From Clostridia bacterium (GTDB lineage Bacteria; Bacillota; Clostridia; Christensenellales; CAG-138), in assembly GCA_017428025.1 (NCBI GenBank), contig JAFRRO010000049.1:62001-126000 (forward strand): 64,000 bases of DNA, in the 5' to 3' direction. The position numbers and the translations under genes are program-made. The notes beneath the pieces were generated by a model that was given only the letters and a program-made list of their open reading frames with translations, was not told the origin of the DNA and made no database searches. Position 1 is the stretch's first letter. Each line of letters begins with the position of its first letter. Shown one piece after another: positions 52,242 to 61,112 of this stretch.

Positions 52242-52255
52242 AGAGCCCTCATGAT

Positions 52256-52732
52256 TCAATAGTTCACATTCGGAAGATCCGGCGGATCGGTGACCGGCGT
52301 CCAGTCGATCCCGGATAGGTTGAGCGTAGCAAACAGCGCGTCTGCGGTGTCATATGGGCCGATTACTTTATCATTCGTTGTATCGATTGCATAATAGCAG
52401 AGGCGATGCTCTTCTTTCTCCCGATCGGATAACCATTGACCTTCGGTCGGGATGCCCTCGAATAACAGATACGGATCAGCTACGCAAAATGCAGTCAGAA
52501 AGTAACGGTCGATCAAAATCCGTGCAGCAGTGGCAGAAGTTCGTTTACAAATCGAAATTCCTCTTGAATTGACACGCCTTATCTCATAGTTGCGATCAAT
52601 CGCCGCGCTCCAATCGCCGCGAAAACTGCCGCTTTCAGTACAGCTCGGGATGCAAGCCGAATCCGGCTCATAGATCATCAACCCGATAACCAATGCAATT
52701 GCAAGCAGAAAGGAAACGATCTTTTGTATCAT
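52256..52732 (-). CDS. Hypothetical exported or membrane-anchored protein
   Basis: A 158-residue protein with an N-terminal hydrophobic segment (about 5-21) and an extracellular remainder with four cysteines in the first 70 residues (ACIPSC, ICKR). No known domain is recognised. A near-ideal GGAGGTGATC site lies 7 bases before ATG 52732. It is separated from the upstream lipoprotein gene by 77 bases with no clear promoter, and it runs into the next lipoprotein gene after 14 bases. Confidence 0.7.
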   Translation of the reverse strand: MIQKIVSFLLAIALVIGLMIYEPDSACIPSCTESGSFRGDWSAAIDRNYEIRRVNSRGISICKRTSATAARILIDRYFLTAFCVADPYLLFEGIPTEGQWLSDREKEEHRLCYYAIDTTNDKVIGPYDTADALFATLNLSGIDWTPVTDPPDLPNVNY

Positions 52733-52809
52733 AGATCGATCACCTCCTGATATTTGTCATGAGTCTAACAGTTTTGTGCATGAAAGAAAAAATCACTTCA
52801 TGGAACACT

Positions 52810-53238
52810 TCAATATGTTGCAAACAAAAATAAGTTTCTGTCGATACGTTCGATCCGCGAAAGTCCGTTCAAGTTGATACAGTTGCTTTTACTGAAGATC
52901 ACGCCGCTTTCGTCATCCACGACAACGGAGAGTACATAGCAAATATTCCCGTCTTGATATCGTATATCGTAAATCCTTCCGATCAGCGATTTCGGCAAAG
53001 ATACAGTATCAATAGATGAATGCACATCGTCTGAAAGAATGACTTTAGTGACATAATGTGAATCCTTTTCGCATGATAATCTGTCAAAATCATACGATAA
53101 TAATTCTTCCGAAAACTGTGCGATAGCATATTCCGTATCGCTGTTAACTCTCTTTTTCACACCGCAGCTAATCAGGAGCAACGCGATTATTATCATTGTC
53201 AAAACGCATAAGTTTCTTTTCAAAATACTGCGGTTCAT
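52810..53238 (-). CDS. Hypothetical small lipoprotein
   Basis: A 142-residue predicted lipoprotein with lipobox LLISC near residue 25. The mature region is about 115 residues and shows no familiar signature. It overlaps the DUF4153 stop codon in an ATGA junction, so the two are translated together. It may be an accessory to the DUF4153 membrane protein; that link is inferred from overlap only. Confidence 0.72.
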   Translation of the reverse strand: MNRSILKRNLCVLTMIIIALLLISCGVKKRVNSDTEYAIAQFSEELLSYDFDRLSCEKDSHYVTKVILSDDVHSSIDTVSLPKSLIGRIYDIRYQDGNICYVLSVVVDDESGVIFSKSNCINLNGLSRIERIDRNLFLFATY

Positions 53239-55142
53239 GCATTTGAATCCTTATATGATACGAGTATTTCGGGTGCATTCCGATTCTGTTTTTCGGGATT
53301 GCCCGCAAAAGTTCCGAGAAAAACGACAATGATTCTTTGATTTGATTCGGCGTTTGCTGTCAAAACAGTAGAATGCGTTTCGGAGTCTTGTGCAACCAAC
53401 TCATTTTCCCGAATCAAGCCATTTTGCTGATCGGGTTGAAACAAACCGATCAATTGAAAGTATTGAATCTCTTTTGATGTGTTGATGATTTCCACTTCGC
53501 AAGTAAAGACAACGGTATCGCCTTGCACTTCAAACGAGTTCAGCGTAGCACTTTTGATTTCGATTCCGGAAGCGGCCGGTCGATATAAGCTCGAGTTCAA
53601 CAAGCAGTTCAATGCTCTACGATCAAAAAGGCTCTGTTCAAGAAACGTGTTGTGATTTTTCAGGTATTCTGCATGCTCCGCAAGCTGTTCTTCCAGTCTC
53701 GTTTCATACGCGGGACGGAGCTTTCCGGATTCGAGCAAACGTACTGCATCCGGAATTGCGGCGGAACCGAGGTCGGACACCAGATAGCCGGTATCGATCT
53801 TATTGCTCAAAATGCCCTGTTCCGCGCGCGCAAGATAGGCGTCTACGTTGTATTTCGCAATCCGTCCGCGCACGTTGAGAAACGGCGTGACAAGCAGCAA
53901 AAGACCGACAAGAACGACCAGCACCGGCGTGACTTTGATCGGCTTGATCCACTGAGAGAGCAGGGAAGTGAGAAATCCGACGGCAATCAATACAAGCACC
54001 ACGGAAACGAACAGGCGCAGCACAGTCAGATCGAACCGCTGCACATAAAGGATCATTTTCGAAAGCGCCGTAGCAATCAGCACGAGCGTTGCGATTGCAA
54101 GCAGAGAATTGGCAAGTTTGCGAAGCAGAACGGATGCACGGTCTGATTGTTTCATAAACAGTCCCATAACGATGCCGAGCACCGCGTCGATAAACGCGAC
54201 GCCGCACAGCTCGAAGAAACCGGATCTTGCATATTCCGCCGCGGTGAAATCGGATGGCAGAATCCCGGAGAATGCGGCGGTGTAGGTGCCCCATTGCGTA
54301 AAGAAGAATATGCAGTAGATCACAAGCAGCGAGACGACGGGGATCATCAGCACGACGGCAGGAATCTTTTTGATCCGTTCAGTGAACGATGCTGCTGCCT
54401 CCGGAGAGGACATGCGCTCCGCTTTTTGCGCTTTGGAGGACACAAATGCGCCCAAAAGCAATGCGGCGAGCGGAACCGTGAACAGAATCTTGATAATGGT
54501 CAGCGGCACGTCGTCCCAGTCAAAATCGAATGTAAAAATCTCCCTGAACGCCGGATCATACGACAGCAGCGCAATGCTGATCAGACAGAGAAAGAAGGCA
54601 ATCACTACGCCGAGCACGGTCAGCAGCACCGCTTTGCCGAACTTCTTGGAACCCTTCGAAGGACGGAACAGCGTCGTGAACAGTGCGGAGAACGAAGCAA
54701 ACGGATATATGAACGTTGCCTTTACGGCATCCAAAAAGAGCATCCCGCCGTTCAGCGTGCGGTTGTGGTTGCCGAACATTGAAAGCGCGAGGAACGTATA
54801 GGACAGGATCATCACATGGAAATAGATGTACACCGGCAAAAAGTTCAGCCCGTTGATCCAGGCATTTGCGCCGGAAACCAGTCCGAATAAAGGCGAGAGG
54901 ATCGAAACGGCGTTGACCTTTCCGCCTGAAATCATCCCAAACACAAACGTCAGCACAAACAGCGCGGTATTGCCGATAAACAGCAGCGCGGGATAGCTCT
55001 TATCCTGAAACACGGCAAACAGCACGGTCATATATGTATACGCGACGATCAGCAGCAGGATCGCATGCACAAACGGGATCGTGCGTTCTTTGAGATTCGT
55101 TTCTTCCGGTTCCTGCGGAATCGTGAGTACTTGATCTTCCAT
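53235..55142 (-). CDS. DUF4153-like multi-pass membrane protein
   Basis: A 635-residue protein with about 11-12 hydrophobic segments in the first 420 residues, then a soluble C-terminal part of about 200 residues containing a beta-rich region (FEVQGDTVVFTCEVEIINTS). The membrane portion resembles the DUF4153 family, often found beside small HTH regulators in Firmicutes; function unknown. It lies 15 bases after the HTH gene and overlaps a lipoprotein gene. The ribosome binding site is weak (AGAAG). Confidence 0.75.
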   Translation of the reverse strand: MEDQVLTIPQEPEETNLKERTIPFVHAILLLIVAYTYMTVLFAVFQDKSYPALLFIGNTALFVLTFVFGMISGGKVNAVSILSPLFGLVSGANAWINGLNFLPVYIYFHVMILSYTFLALSMFGNHNRTLNGGMLFLDAVKATFIYPFASFSALFTTLFRPSKGSKKFGKAVLLTVLGVVIAFFLCLISIALLSYDPAFREIFTFDFDWDDVPLTIIKILFTVPLAALLLGAFVSSKAQKAERMSSPEAAASFTERIKKIPAVVLMIPVVSLLVIYCIFFFTQWGTYTAAFSGILPSDFTAAEYARSGFFELCGVAFIDAVLGIVMGLFMKQSDRASVLLRKLANSLLAIATLVLIATALSKMILYVQRFDLTVLRLFVSVVLVLIAVGFLTSLLSQWIKPIKVTPVLVVLVGLLLLVTPFLNVRGRIAKYNVDAYLARAEQGILSNKIDTGYLVSDLGSAAIPDAVRLLESGKLRPAYETRLEEQLAEHAEYLKNHNTFLEQSLFDRRALNCLLNSSLYRPAASGIEIKSATLNSFEVQGDTVVFTCEVEIINTSKEIQYFQLIGLFQPDQQNGLIRENELVAQDSETHSTVLTANAESNQRIIVVFLGTFAGNPEKQNRNAPEILVSYKDSNA

Positions 55143-55157
55143 ACAGACTTCTTAAGG

Positions 55158-55367
55158 TTATTCTTTGTCCGGTTCAAAGCAGAGGATATCGCCGACTTCG
55201 CAATCGAGCGCTTTGCAGATCGCGTCGAGCGTGGTAAAGCGGATCGCCTTTGCCTTGTTGTTCTTGAGAATCGAAAGATTGGCGAGCGTGATGCCGACCT
55301 TATCCGAAAGCGTATTCAGCGACATCTTGCGCTTTGCCATCATCACATCGAGATTCACGGTAATCAT
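55158..55367 (-). CDS. Small XRE/YozG-type HTH regulator
   Basis: A 69-residue protein made almost entirely of a Cro/C1-type helix-turn-helix (MAKRKMSLNTLSDKVGITLANLSILKN) plus a short acidic tail. Such small regulators are the usual partner of DUF2975 membrane proteins, as found 9 bases upstream here. GAGGTG precedes ATG 55367. It probably regulates its own operon; the inducing signal is unknown. Confidence 0.9.
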   Translation of the reverse strand: MITVNLDVMMAKRKMSLNTLSDKVGITLANLSILKNNKAKAIRFTTLDAICKALDCEVGDILCFEPDKE

Positions 55368-55376
55368 AGCGGCACC

Positions 55377-55820
55377 TCAGATCGTTGCGTCGTTTTCTTC
55401 CTTCAACTCGGTAGCCTTTTCGATTACCTGCTTGACGACGCGCAGGACAACACCGAGAAACAGAGCGACGAATGAAATGAACAACGCTTCGCGGATAAAG
55501 AGGAAGAACAGGGGAAACGCCAGAAACCCAGCAAGGATCGACGCCCAAGAGATGACGCGTAGAAGCGTCACGCTCGAATGTGTAAAAATCGCTTCGCGGC
55601 GAATGTTCCTGAGAAGAAGGAACAAACAAACATCCGCAAGGATCACAAGCACGATGACAAGATAACTCAAAAGATAGGCTGCGAAAGTGTGCGTCTGTAC
55701 GTTTGGCACGGTGGCAATCCGTTCGATTCGAAGAACCGGCATGGCAACAGCGAAAAAGAGCATAACGATCAGCCCTGCAATGCAGAATGCATACGAAAGA
55801 AAAAGGGAAAAGCGTTTCAT
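55377..55820 (-). CDS. DUF2975 membrane protein
   Basis: A 147-residue protein with four hydrophobic helices, matching the DUF2975 family. Start ATG 55820 follows AAAAGGAGG at 6 bases; a longer frame to 55853 includes promoter sequence. It heads the AT-richer operon that continues with the small HTH regulator and the DUF4153 protein. Family members are thought to be partners or sensors for the HTH protein, but no mechanism is established. Confidence 0.88.
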   Translation of the reverse strand: MKRFSLFLSYAFCIAGLIVMLFFAVAMPVLRIERIATVPNVQTHTFAAYLLSYLVIVLVILADVCLFLLLRNIRREAIFTHSSVTLLRVISWASILAGFLAFPLFFLFIREALFISFVALFLGVVLRVVKQVIEKATELKEENDATI

Positions 55821-55839
55821 AAGAACCTCCTTTTCCCAC

Positions 55840-55867
55840 ATTATACCATACAATGCACGAATGTCAA
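55840..55867 (-). promoter_or_regulatory. Promoter of the DUF2975-HTH-DUF4153 operon
   Basis: Minus strand consensus TTGACA (55867-55862), 16-base spacer, consensus TATAAT (55845-55840). Confidence 0.9.
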
Positions 55868-55905
55868 TATGAAATTATCGTATATCAATATATTTACATT
55901 GAATC

Positions 55906-57654
55906 TCAATCGGTCAGCGTCGCCTGATAGAAGTTTGCGTACAGACCGTTCTGCTTCAAAAGCTCCTCATGGGTGCCGCGCTCGCGGATGCCCTGCTCGT
56001 CGATGACGACGATTTCGTTCGCGTTGCGAACGGTCGAGAGGCGGTGCGCAATGATCAGCGTCGTACGTCCGACGGTCAGCTCGTCGAAGCTTTTCTGAAT
56101 GTCGTATTCCGTTACGGTATCGAGCGCGGACGTCGCTTCATCGAGGATCAGGATGCGCGGGTTCTTGAGGAACAGCCGCGCGATCGAAATGCGCTGCTTC
56201 TGCCCGCCGGAGAGTTTGACGCCGCGTTCGCCGACTTCGGTCTGGTACTGATCCGGGAACGCCATGATCTCGTCGTGGATATGCGCACGGATCGCCGCCT
56301 GCACAACCTCCTCGTCGGTGGCGTCGAGCCGTCCGTAGCGGATGTTCTCCAGAACGGAACCGGCAAACAGAAACACGTCCTGCTGTACGATGCCGATGTT
56401 TCGACGCAGCGATTCCTGCGTATAGTCGCGGATGTCCGTTCCGTCGACGCAGATGCTGCCTTCCGTTACGTCATAGAAGCGCATGATGAGGTGGCAGAGC
56501 GTCGTTTTGCCGCCGCCGGACGGACCGACGAGCGCGAGCGTTTTACCTGGATCGATCGTGAGATCGATATGCGAAAGCACCGGATGTCCTTCGTTGTAGG
56601 AAAAGCCGACGTCCTTGAGTTCGATCTTTCCTTCGACGGCGGTCAGTTCCTTTGCGTCGGGGCGATCGACGATCTCGCTCTTGGTGTCCATGATTTCAAG
56701 GAAACGTGTAAAGCCCGCCATGCCCATCATATACTGCTCGAAGAATGCGGCAAATCGCTTCAAAGGCGAGGTAAACGCCGAAACATAGAGCATGAAAGTG
56801 ATGAACGTGATCGACCGGAAGCCGGTCTGTTTGATCAAAAGCGTGCCGCCGACGATCAGCACGACAATGTTGAACAGCGCGATAAAGAAATCCGTACCGC
56901 TGTTGAAGATCGCCATGGTACGGTAGAAGCGGTCCTTCGCATGCAGGAACTGACGGTTGCCCTCCTCGAACTTTGCAACTTCGTATTCTTCATTGGCAAA
57001 CGCTTTTGCAACGCGCGCGCCGGAGATCGAGGACTCGATGCCGGCGTTGATGTTTGCGACCTGTTCCTTGACAGCCTTGCTTGTCTGCTTCATATTGAAC
57101 CGCGTACGCATGACGAACAGCAGGCACAGCGGCATGATCAACAGCATGGCAAGCGCAATGCGCCATTCGACAAAGAACATGGCGATGAATGCGCCGATGA
57201 TCGTCAGCGAGGAAATCAGGAAATCCTCTGGACCGTGATGCGCAAGCTCGGAGATATCGAAAAGGTCCGTTGTTGCGCGGGACAGCAGCTTGCCGGTGCG
57301 GATCTTGTCGTAGAAGCTGAACGGCAGCGTCTGGATATGCGAGAAGATATCGCTGCGCATATCGGCTTCGATGCGTACGCCCAGAAGATGTCCCCAGTAG
57401 TTGACGATATACAGCATTGCGGTCCGCAGCAAATACGCGGCGAGCAGCGCGACCATCAGGACGATGAACAGCGTAACAAGATGCGGTACGGGACCGGACT
57501 GCTCAAACTGCGGGAACAGCTGTTTCATGATATAGTTCGTCAGCAGCGGGAAACCGACGTCGACCGCGGAAACAAGCGAGGCGCAGCCGATATCGAGCAG
57601 AAACAGACCGAGATGCGGTCGGTAGTAGCGTGCAAAACGTTTAATCTTATCCAT
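55906..57654 (-). CDS. ABC transporter, fused permease and ATPase (exporter type)
   Basis: A 582-residue half-transporter that should act as a homodimer. Six membrane helices cover about residues 15-310, and the ATPase domain follows with Walker A GPSGGGKTT, signature LSGGQ, Walker B ILILDEATSALD and a switch His in IAHRL. Overall resemblance is to MsbA/YheI-type exporters of lipids or drugs; the substrate is unknown. ATG 57654 lacks a Shine-Dalgarno sequence, and the promoter lies 6 bases upstream, predicting a leaderless message. Divergent from spoIVA. Confidence 0.92.
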   Translation of the reverse strand: MDKIKRFARYYRPHLGLFLLDIGCASLVSAVDVGFPLLTNYIMKQLFPQFEQSGPVPHLVTLFIVLMVALLAAYLLRTAMLYIVNYWGHLLGVRIEADMRSDIFSHIQTLPFSFYDKIRTGKLLSRATTDLFDISELAHHGPEDFLISSLTIIGAFIAMFFVEWRIALAMLLIMPLCLLFVMRTRFNMKQTSKAVKEQVANINAGIESSISGARVAKAFANEEYEVAKFEEGNRQFLHAKDRFYRTMAIFNSGTDFFIALFNIVVLIVGGTLLIKQTGFRSITFITFMLYVSAFTSPLKRFAAFFEQYMMGMAGFTRFLEIMDTKSEIVDRPDAKELTAVEGKIELKDVGFSYNEGHPVLSHIDLTIDPGKTLALVGPSGGGKTTLCHLIMRFYDVTEGSICVDGTDIRDYTQESLRRNIGIVQQDVFLFAGSVLENIRYGRLDATDEEVVQAAIRAHIHDEIMAFPDQYQTEVGERGVKLSGGQKQRISIARLFLKNPRILILDEATSALDTVTEYDIQKSFDELTVGRTTLIIAHRLSTVRNANEIVVIDEQGIRERGTHEELLKQNGLYANFYQATLTD

Positions 57655-57660
57655 ACGATC

Positions 57661-57689
57661 ATCTTACATGATTCGTCCCGTTTTGTCCA
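57661..57689 (-). promoter_or_regulatory. Promoter giving a predicted leaderless ABC exporter mRNA
   Basis: Minus strand TGGACA (57689-57684), 17-base spacer, TAAGAT (57666-57661), then exactly 6 bases to ATG 57654. Confidence 0.65.
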
Positions 57690-57759
57690 TATCGGAAAAC
57701 AAGAATACGCGCATTTCTGTCCGCATATGGTGAACCAAAAGGAAAATCGGGAGGTTTCT

Positions 57760-59235
57760 ATGGATAGAACGGCTCTTTATCGGGATATGCTGGAACGCAC
57801 GCACGGAGACATATATCTTGGCGTGATCGGTCCGGTTCGTACAGGCAAATCGACGTTTATCAAGCGCTTTGCGGAGCTGTTTGTGCTGCCGAATATCGAT
57901 GACGAACAGGCGAAGTCCCGCCTGATCGATGAACTTCCGCAGAGCGGTACGGGCAGGAGCATTATGACGACGCAGCCGAAGTTCGTGCCGAATGAAGCCG
58001 TTGAGATACACCTTGACGACGCAATGACGGCAAGGATCAGGCTGATCGACTGCGTCGGATATCTGGTACCGGGTGCGATCGGTTCGGAGGAGGAAGGGGA
58101 GACGCGCATGGTGACGACGCCGTGGTTCGACGAGGATATCCCGTTTGAACAGGCGGCGGAGATCGGCACGAAAAAAGTCATCGAGGATCACGCAACGGTC
58201 GGTATCGTCGTACTGACGGACGGCACCATCACGGATCTTTCGCGGCAGGCATACAGGGACGCCGAAGAAAAATGCATGAAAGCAGTTGCGGCTACCGGAA
58301 AACCGTATATCGTATTGCTGAACTCCGCGGATCCGAACGGCGACCTTGCGCAGAAAACGGCGGAAGAGATTCAGGAAGCATACGGCGTTCTGCCGATGAT
58401 TGTCGATCTTCTGCACCTGTCGGAACGGACGTTGACGAACCTGTTGACGGAGATGCTGCGCGCGTTCCCTCTGAAGAAGATCGAACTCGCCGGACCGAGT
58501 TTTCTGAAAGCGCTGCCGCTTGAGCAGGGATTGATTTCGGAGATCGTTCAAGTCTTATCGCAAAGTCTCTCGCAGGTACACTGCGTACGTGACGCGCAGA
58601 CCGTTGCGGACGCGCTGTGCGGCATCGATTCGTTCAGCGGCGTCACGGTGCAAAACCTCGATCTCGGAACCGGTAAGGCAACGATCGGGCTGCAGACCAA
58701 CGAGAACGTGTTCTATGCAATTCTCAGCGATGCATGCGGCACTTCGATTCAGAACGATTATGAACTCATCTCCGCCGTCACCGACTTCGTTCGCGCAAAA
58801 CAGGCGTACGATCGCCTGTCCGATGCGCTGGAGCAGGCAGCGAACGTCGGTTACGGTATCGTCAAACCCGATCCGGATCAGATCGAGATTTCCGAACCGG
58901 AGGTCTTTCATTCCGGCACGAAGTACGGCGTACGGCTGCGCGCAAAGTCAAGCGGCATGCATTTGATCCGTGTGGATCTCGAAAGCGAGCTGCAGCCGAT
59001 GATCGGCACGGAGCAGCAATGCACCGACTTCATCGCATATCTGAATCAGTCAAAAACGGAGGAGGACGGGTATCTGGACACAAACATCTACGGAAAATCG
59101 CTGCATGATCTGATCCTTGAAAGCATGCAGTCGAAAGGCGGGAATCTGAACGAGCCGGTTCGCATGAAACTGCAGGGTGCGATTCAGAAGATTGCAAACG
59201 ACGGATGCAACGGGATGATCTGCATTATGCTGTAA
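57760..59235 (+). CDS. spoIVA: Stage IV sporulation protein A
   Basis: A 491-residue cytoskeletal ATPase that polymerises on the outer forespore membrane and forms the base of the spore coat. Walker A GPVRTGKST is at residues 24-32, with a DCVGY switch region near 92. Length is that of Bacillus SpoIVA. GGGAGG lies 6 bases before ATG 57760. A CATATGGT sequence at about 57724-57731 with GAATACG 14 bases upstream loosely resembles a sigma-E promoter, the expected mother-cell control. gpr follows after a terminator. Confidence 0.96.
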   Translation: MDRTALYRDMLERTHGDIYLGVIGPVRTGKSTFIKRFAELFVLPNIDDEQAKSRLIDELPQSGTGRSIMTTQPKFVPNEAVEIHLDDAMTARIRLIDCVGYLVPGAIGSEEEGETRMVTTPWFDEDIPFEQAAEIGTKKVIEDHATVGIVVLTDGTITDLSRQAYRDAEEKCMKAVAATGKPYIVLLNSADPNGDLAQKTAEEIQEAYGVLPMIVDLLHLSERTLTNLLTEMLRAFPLKKIELAGPSFLKALPLEQGLISEIVQVLSQSLSQVHCVRDAQTVADALCGIDSFSGVTVQNLDLGTGKATIGLQTNENVFYAILSDACGTSIQNDYELISAVTDFVRAKQAYDRLSDALEQAANVGYGIVKPDPDQIEISEPEVFHSGTKYGVRLRAKSSGMHLIRVDLESELQPMIGTEQQCTDFIAYLNQSKTEEDGYLDTNIYGKSLHDLILESMQSKGGNLNEPVRMKLQGAIQKIANDGCNGMICIML

Positions 59236-59250
59236 AATACGGGCAATCTA
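59222..59250 (+). promoter_or_regulatory. Candidate sigma-G promoter of gpr
   Basis: GCATT (59222-59226), 17-base spacer, CAATCTA (59244-59250), close to the sigma-G consensus GHATR-N17/18-CATnMTA. The predicted start near 59257 lies within the left arm of the spoIVA terminator. Confidence 0.45.
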
Positions 59251-59276
59251 AACTCGGCCGTGTGCCGAGTTTTTTG
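59251..59276 (+). terminator. Terminator between spoIVA and gpr
   Basis: Perfect 8-bp stem aactcggc/gccgagtt with a 5-base loop, followed by TTTTT. The gpr ribosome binding site begins right after it. Confidence 0.88.
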
Positions 59277-59288
59277 TTGGAGGAATGT

Positions 59289-60134
59289 ATGAGAACCGAT
59301 CTTGCAAAAGAATCCAGAATGCAGATTCCGTCCCTGTCAGGCGTGCGCGAACAGACAGAAACGACGGACGGGATCGATATTTTGCGTATCGATGTGCTGA
59401 CGAAGGAAGCAGCGCAGAAACTCGACAAGCCGATCGGTCGATACGTTTCCGCAACGGTAGAAAAGGATGCCATGATGGACAGGGAGGCGCGCGGCAGAAT
59501 CGCTGCCGTCCTTGCGCGTGAGCTCGATGCGCTTGCAGACCGAAAAAACAACGCTATGGTGGTCGGTCTCGGGAACCGGTACGTTGCCGCGGATGCGCTT
59601 GGCACCAAAACGGCGGAGCATGTATTTGTCACACGCCATATTCATATGCACATGAAGGATGTCCTGCCGTCCGGTACGCCGGTTGTTTCGGCGTTCTGCG
59701 CAAACGTGCTCGGAATCACCGGCATGGAAACATTCGAAGTCGTGTCCGCACTGGCGCAAAGGATCAGACCGGAGATCGTGATTCTGATCGATTCGCTTGC
59801 GGCGGCGCAACCGGAACACCTCGGCTGTCTCATTCAATGCAACGACAGCGGCATCGCGCCCGGCGCCGGTGTTGGCAATTTTCGTACGGTTCTTTCCGAA
59901 GAAACGCTGGGGATTCCTGTGATTGCGCTCGGTCTGCCGCTCGTCGTCAGCGCGGAAGCAATGCTGAACGGGGCAGGATGCAGACATAGAGCGGAGAATG
60001 TTTATCGGAATATGATCGTCACGCCGAAAGAAATCGACGCGATGGTAAAGGATGCTTCGCGTGTGCTTTCGGAAGCGATCAACCGGATGCTGTTCGGTGA
60101 CAACTATTCTGAAATCGAAAAATTATTGCGATAA
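59289..60134 (+). CDS. gpr: GPR spore protease
   Basis: A 281-residue endopeptidase that degrades small acid-soluble spore proteins at germination. The N-terminal MRTDLAKES region matches the propeptide site where GPR is processed, and the family core is recognisable (VVGLGNRYVAADALG, IVLIDSLAAA, CNDSGIAPGAGVGN). GGAGG lies 4-5 bases before ATG 59289. It is followed by spoIIP, the same order as in Bacillus. Only a terminator separates it from spoIVA. Confidence 0.95.
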   Translation: MRTDLAKESRMQIPSLSGVREQTETTDGIDILRIDVLTKEAAQKLDKPIGRYVSATVEKDAMMDREARGRIAAVLARELDALADRKNNAMVVGLGNRYVAADALGTKTAEHVFVTRHIHMHMKDVLPSGTPVVSAFCANVLGITGMETFEVVSALAQRIRPEIVILIDSLAAAQPEHLGCLIQCNDSGIAPGAGVGNFRTVLSEETLGIPVIALGLPLVVSAEAMLNGAGCRHRAENVYRNMIVTPKEIDAMVKDASRVLSEAINRMLFGDNYSEIEKLLR

Positions 60135-60138
60135 ATAC

Positions 60139-60171
60139 CTGCACCCCGCATACCATATAGCGGAGGTGCAG
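60139..60171 (+). promoter_or_regulatory. Hairpin burying the spoIIP ribosome binding site
   Basis: Stem ctgcacc-ccgc (60139-60149) / gcgg-a-ggtgcag (60160-60171) with one bulged A and a 10-base loop. GGAGGTG, the spoIIP ribosome binding site, is wholly in the right arm. No U-tract follows. Confidence 0.75.
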
Positions 60172-60172
60172 T

Positions 60173-61087
60173 ATGAAACACTATCGAAACCGTCGCCGTA
60201 CTCTTCACAGAGACAAACCGTCCGCATTCGCATGGCTGCTTTTGATTCTTTCCTGGATCGTCGTTCTGCCGGTCGCAGGGCTCGTTCTGATGACATTATG
60301 GAACGACTGCCGACAGGAACCGTCCGTGATCGAGGAAGCGGCAGAACCGGTGTTTGCCCGGCAGATTGATACGCAGCTTGAAACAACCTATGAAAGAATC
60401 GGCGCAATACAATCGCTCCGGGGAGCGGAACCGACGATCCTGATTTATCACACCCATACGACGGAAGCTTACTTACAAAGCGAACAGAATCCGTATCGCG
60501 AAACATCGGCCTGGCGCACAAACGACAATACGAAAAACGTGGTCGCGGTCGGAGAAACGCTGAAAAATCTTCTGGAAACGCAGTACGGTTTCCGTGTGAT
60601 CCACGACGTTACGGATCATGAACCGCCGAAGCTTGCGACGTCCTATGATCGCAGTCTGGTCACAATGGAAGCGTATCACAAAAAGTATCCTTCGATCGTA
60701 TTGTTTATCGATCTGCACAGGGACGCGTATCAGGACGCATCAAAACCGGCGGATTATCTCATCATCAACGGTAAGGAAACGGCAAGAATGATGTTTGTCG
60801 TCGGCAAAGGGGACAAGTATACGGATAAGCCGTATTTCGAAGTGAACTACGCGCTTGCGGAGCGCATCACCGAGTACCTGAACAGCATCGATTCGAAGCT
60901 CGCGCGTCCGATTCGCATCAAGTCGGGCAGATACAATCAACACGTATCGCCGAACTGCCTGCTGGTGGAAATCGGACATAACGCGAATACGCTGGAACAG
61001 GCGCTTTCCGCCATTCCGTATCTTGCGGAAGCGATTGCATACACGTTCAGAACGGATATCAACCGATCCGTGTGGGCTCCGAATTGA
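60173..61087 (+). CDS. spoIIP: Stage II sporulation protein P
   Basis: A 304-residue peptidoglycan amidase/endopeptidase that works with SpoIID and SpoIIM to thin septal wall during engulfment. A basic N-terminus and one membrane helix (about 19-42) anchor it; the catalytic domain begins with ILIYHTHTTEAY, where His residues bind zinc, and includes FIDLHRDAY and LLVEIGHNANT. It follows gpr by 38 bases. The ribosome binding site is paired inside a hairpin. Confidence 0.95.
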   Translation: MKHYRNRRRTLHRDKPSAFAWLLLILSWIVVLPVAGLVLMTLWNDCRQEPSVIEEAAEPVFARQIDTQLETTYERIGAIQSLRGAEPTILIYHTHTTEAYLQSEQNPYRETSAWRTNDNTKNVVAVGETLKNLLETQYGFRVIHDVTDHEPPKLATSYDRSLVTMEAYHKKYPSIVLFIDLHRDAYQDASKPADYLIINGKETARMMFVVGKGDKYTDKPYFEVNYALAERITEYLNSIDSKLARPIRIKSGRYNQHVSPNCLLVEIGHNANTLEQALSAIPYLAEAIAYTFRTDINRSVWAPN

Positions 61088-61112
61088 CAAGAGATATCGA
61101 TGATGATATACT
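61084..61112 (+). promoter_or_regulatory. Promoter of the asd-dapA-dapB operon
   Basis: TTGACA (61084-61089), 17-base spacer, TATACT (61107-61112). The -35 box overlaps the spoIIP stop codon. Confidence 0.88.

Noticed and set aside
55969-57759. Nearly 600 extra codons in frame upstream of spoIVA
   Set aside because: This stretch is the antisense of the ABC exporter. SpoIVA length, N-terminus and ribosome binding site place the start at 57760.
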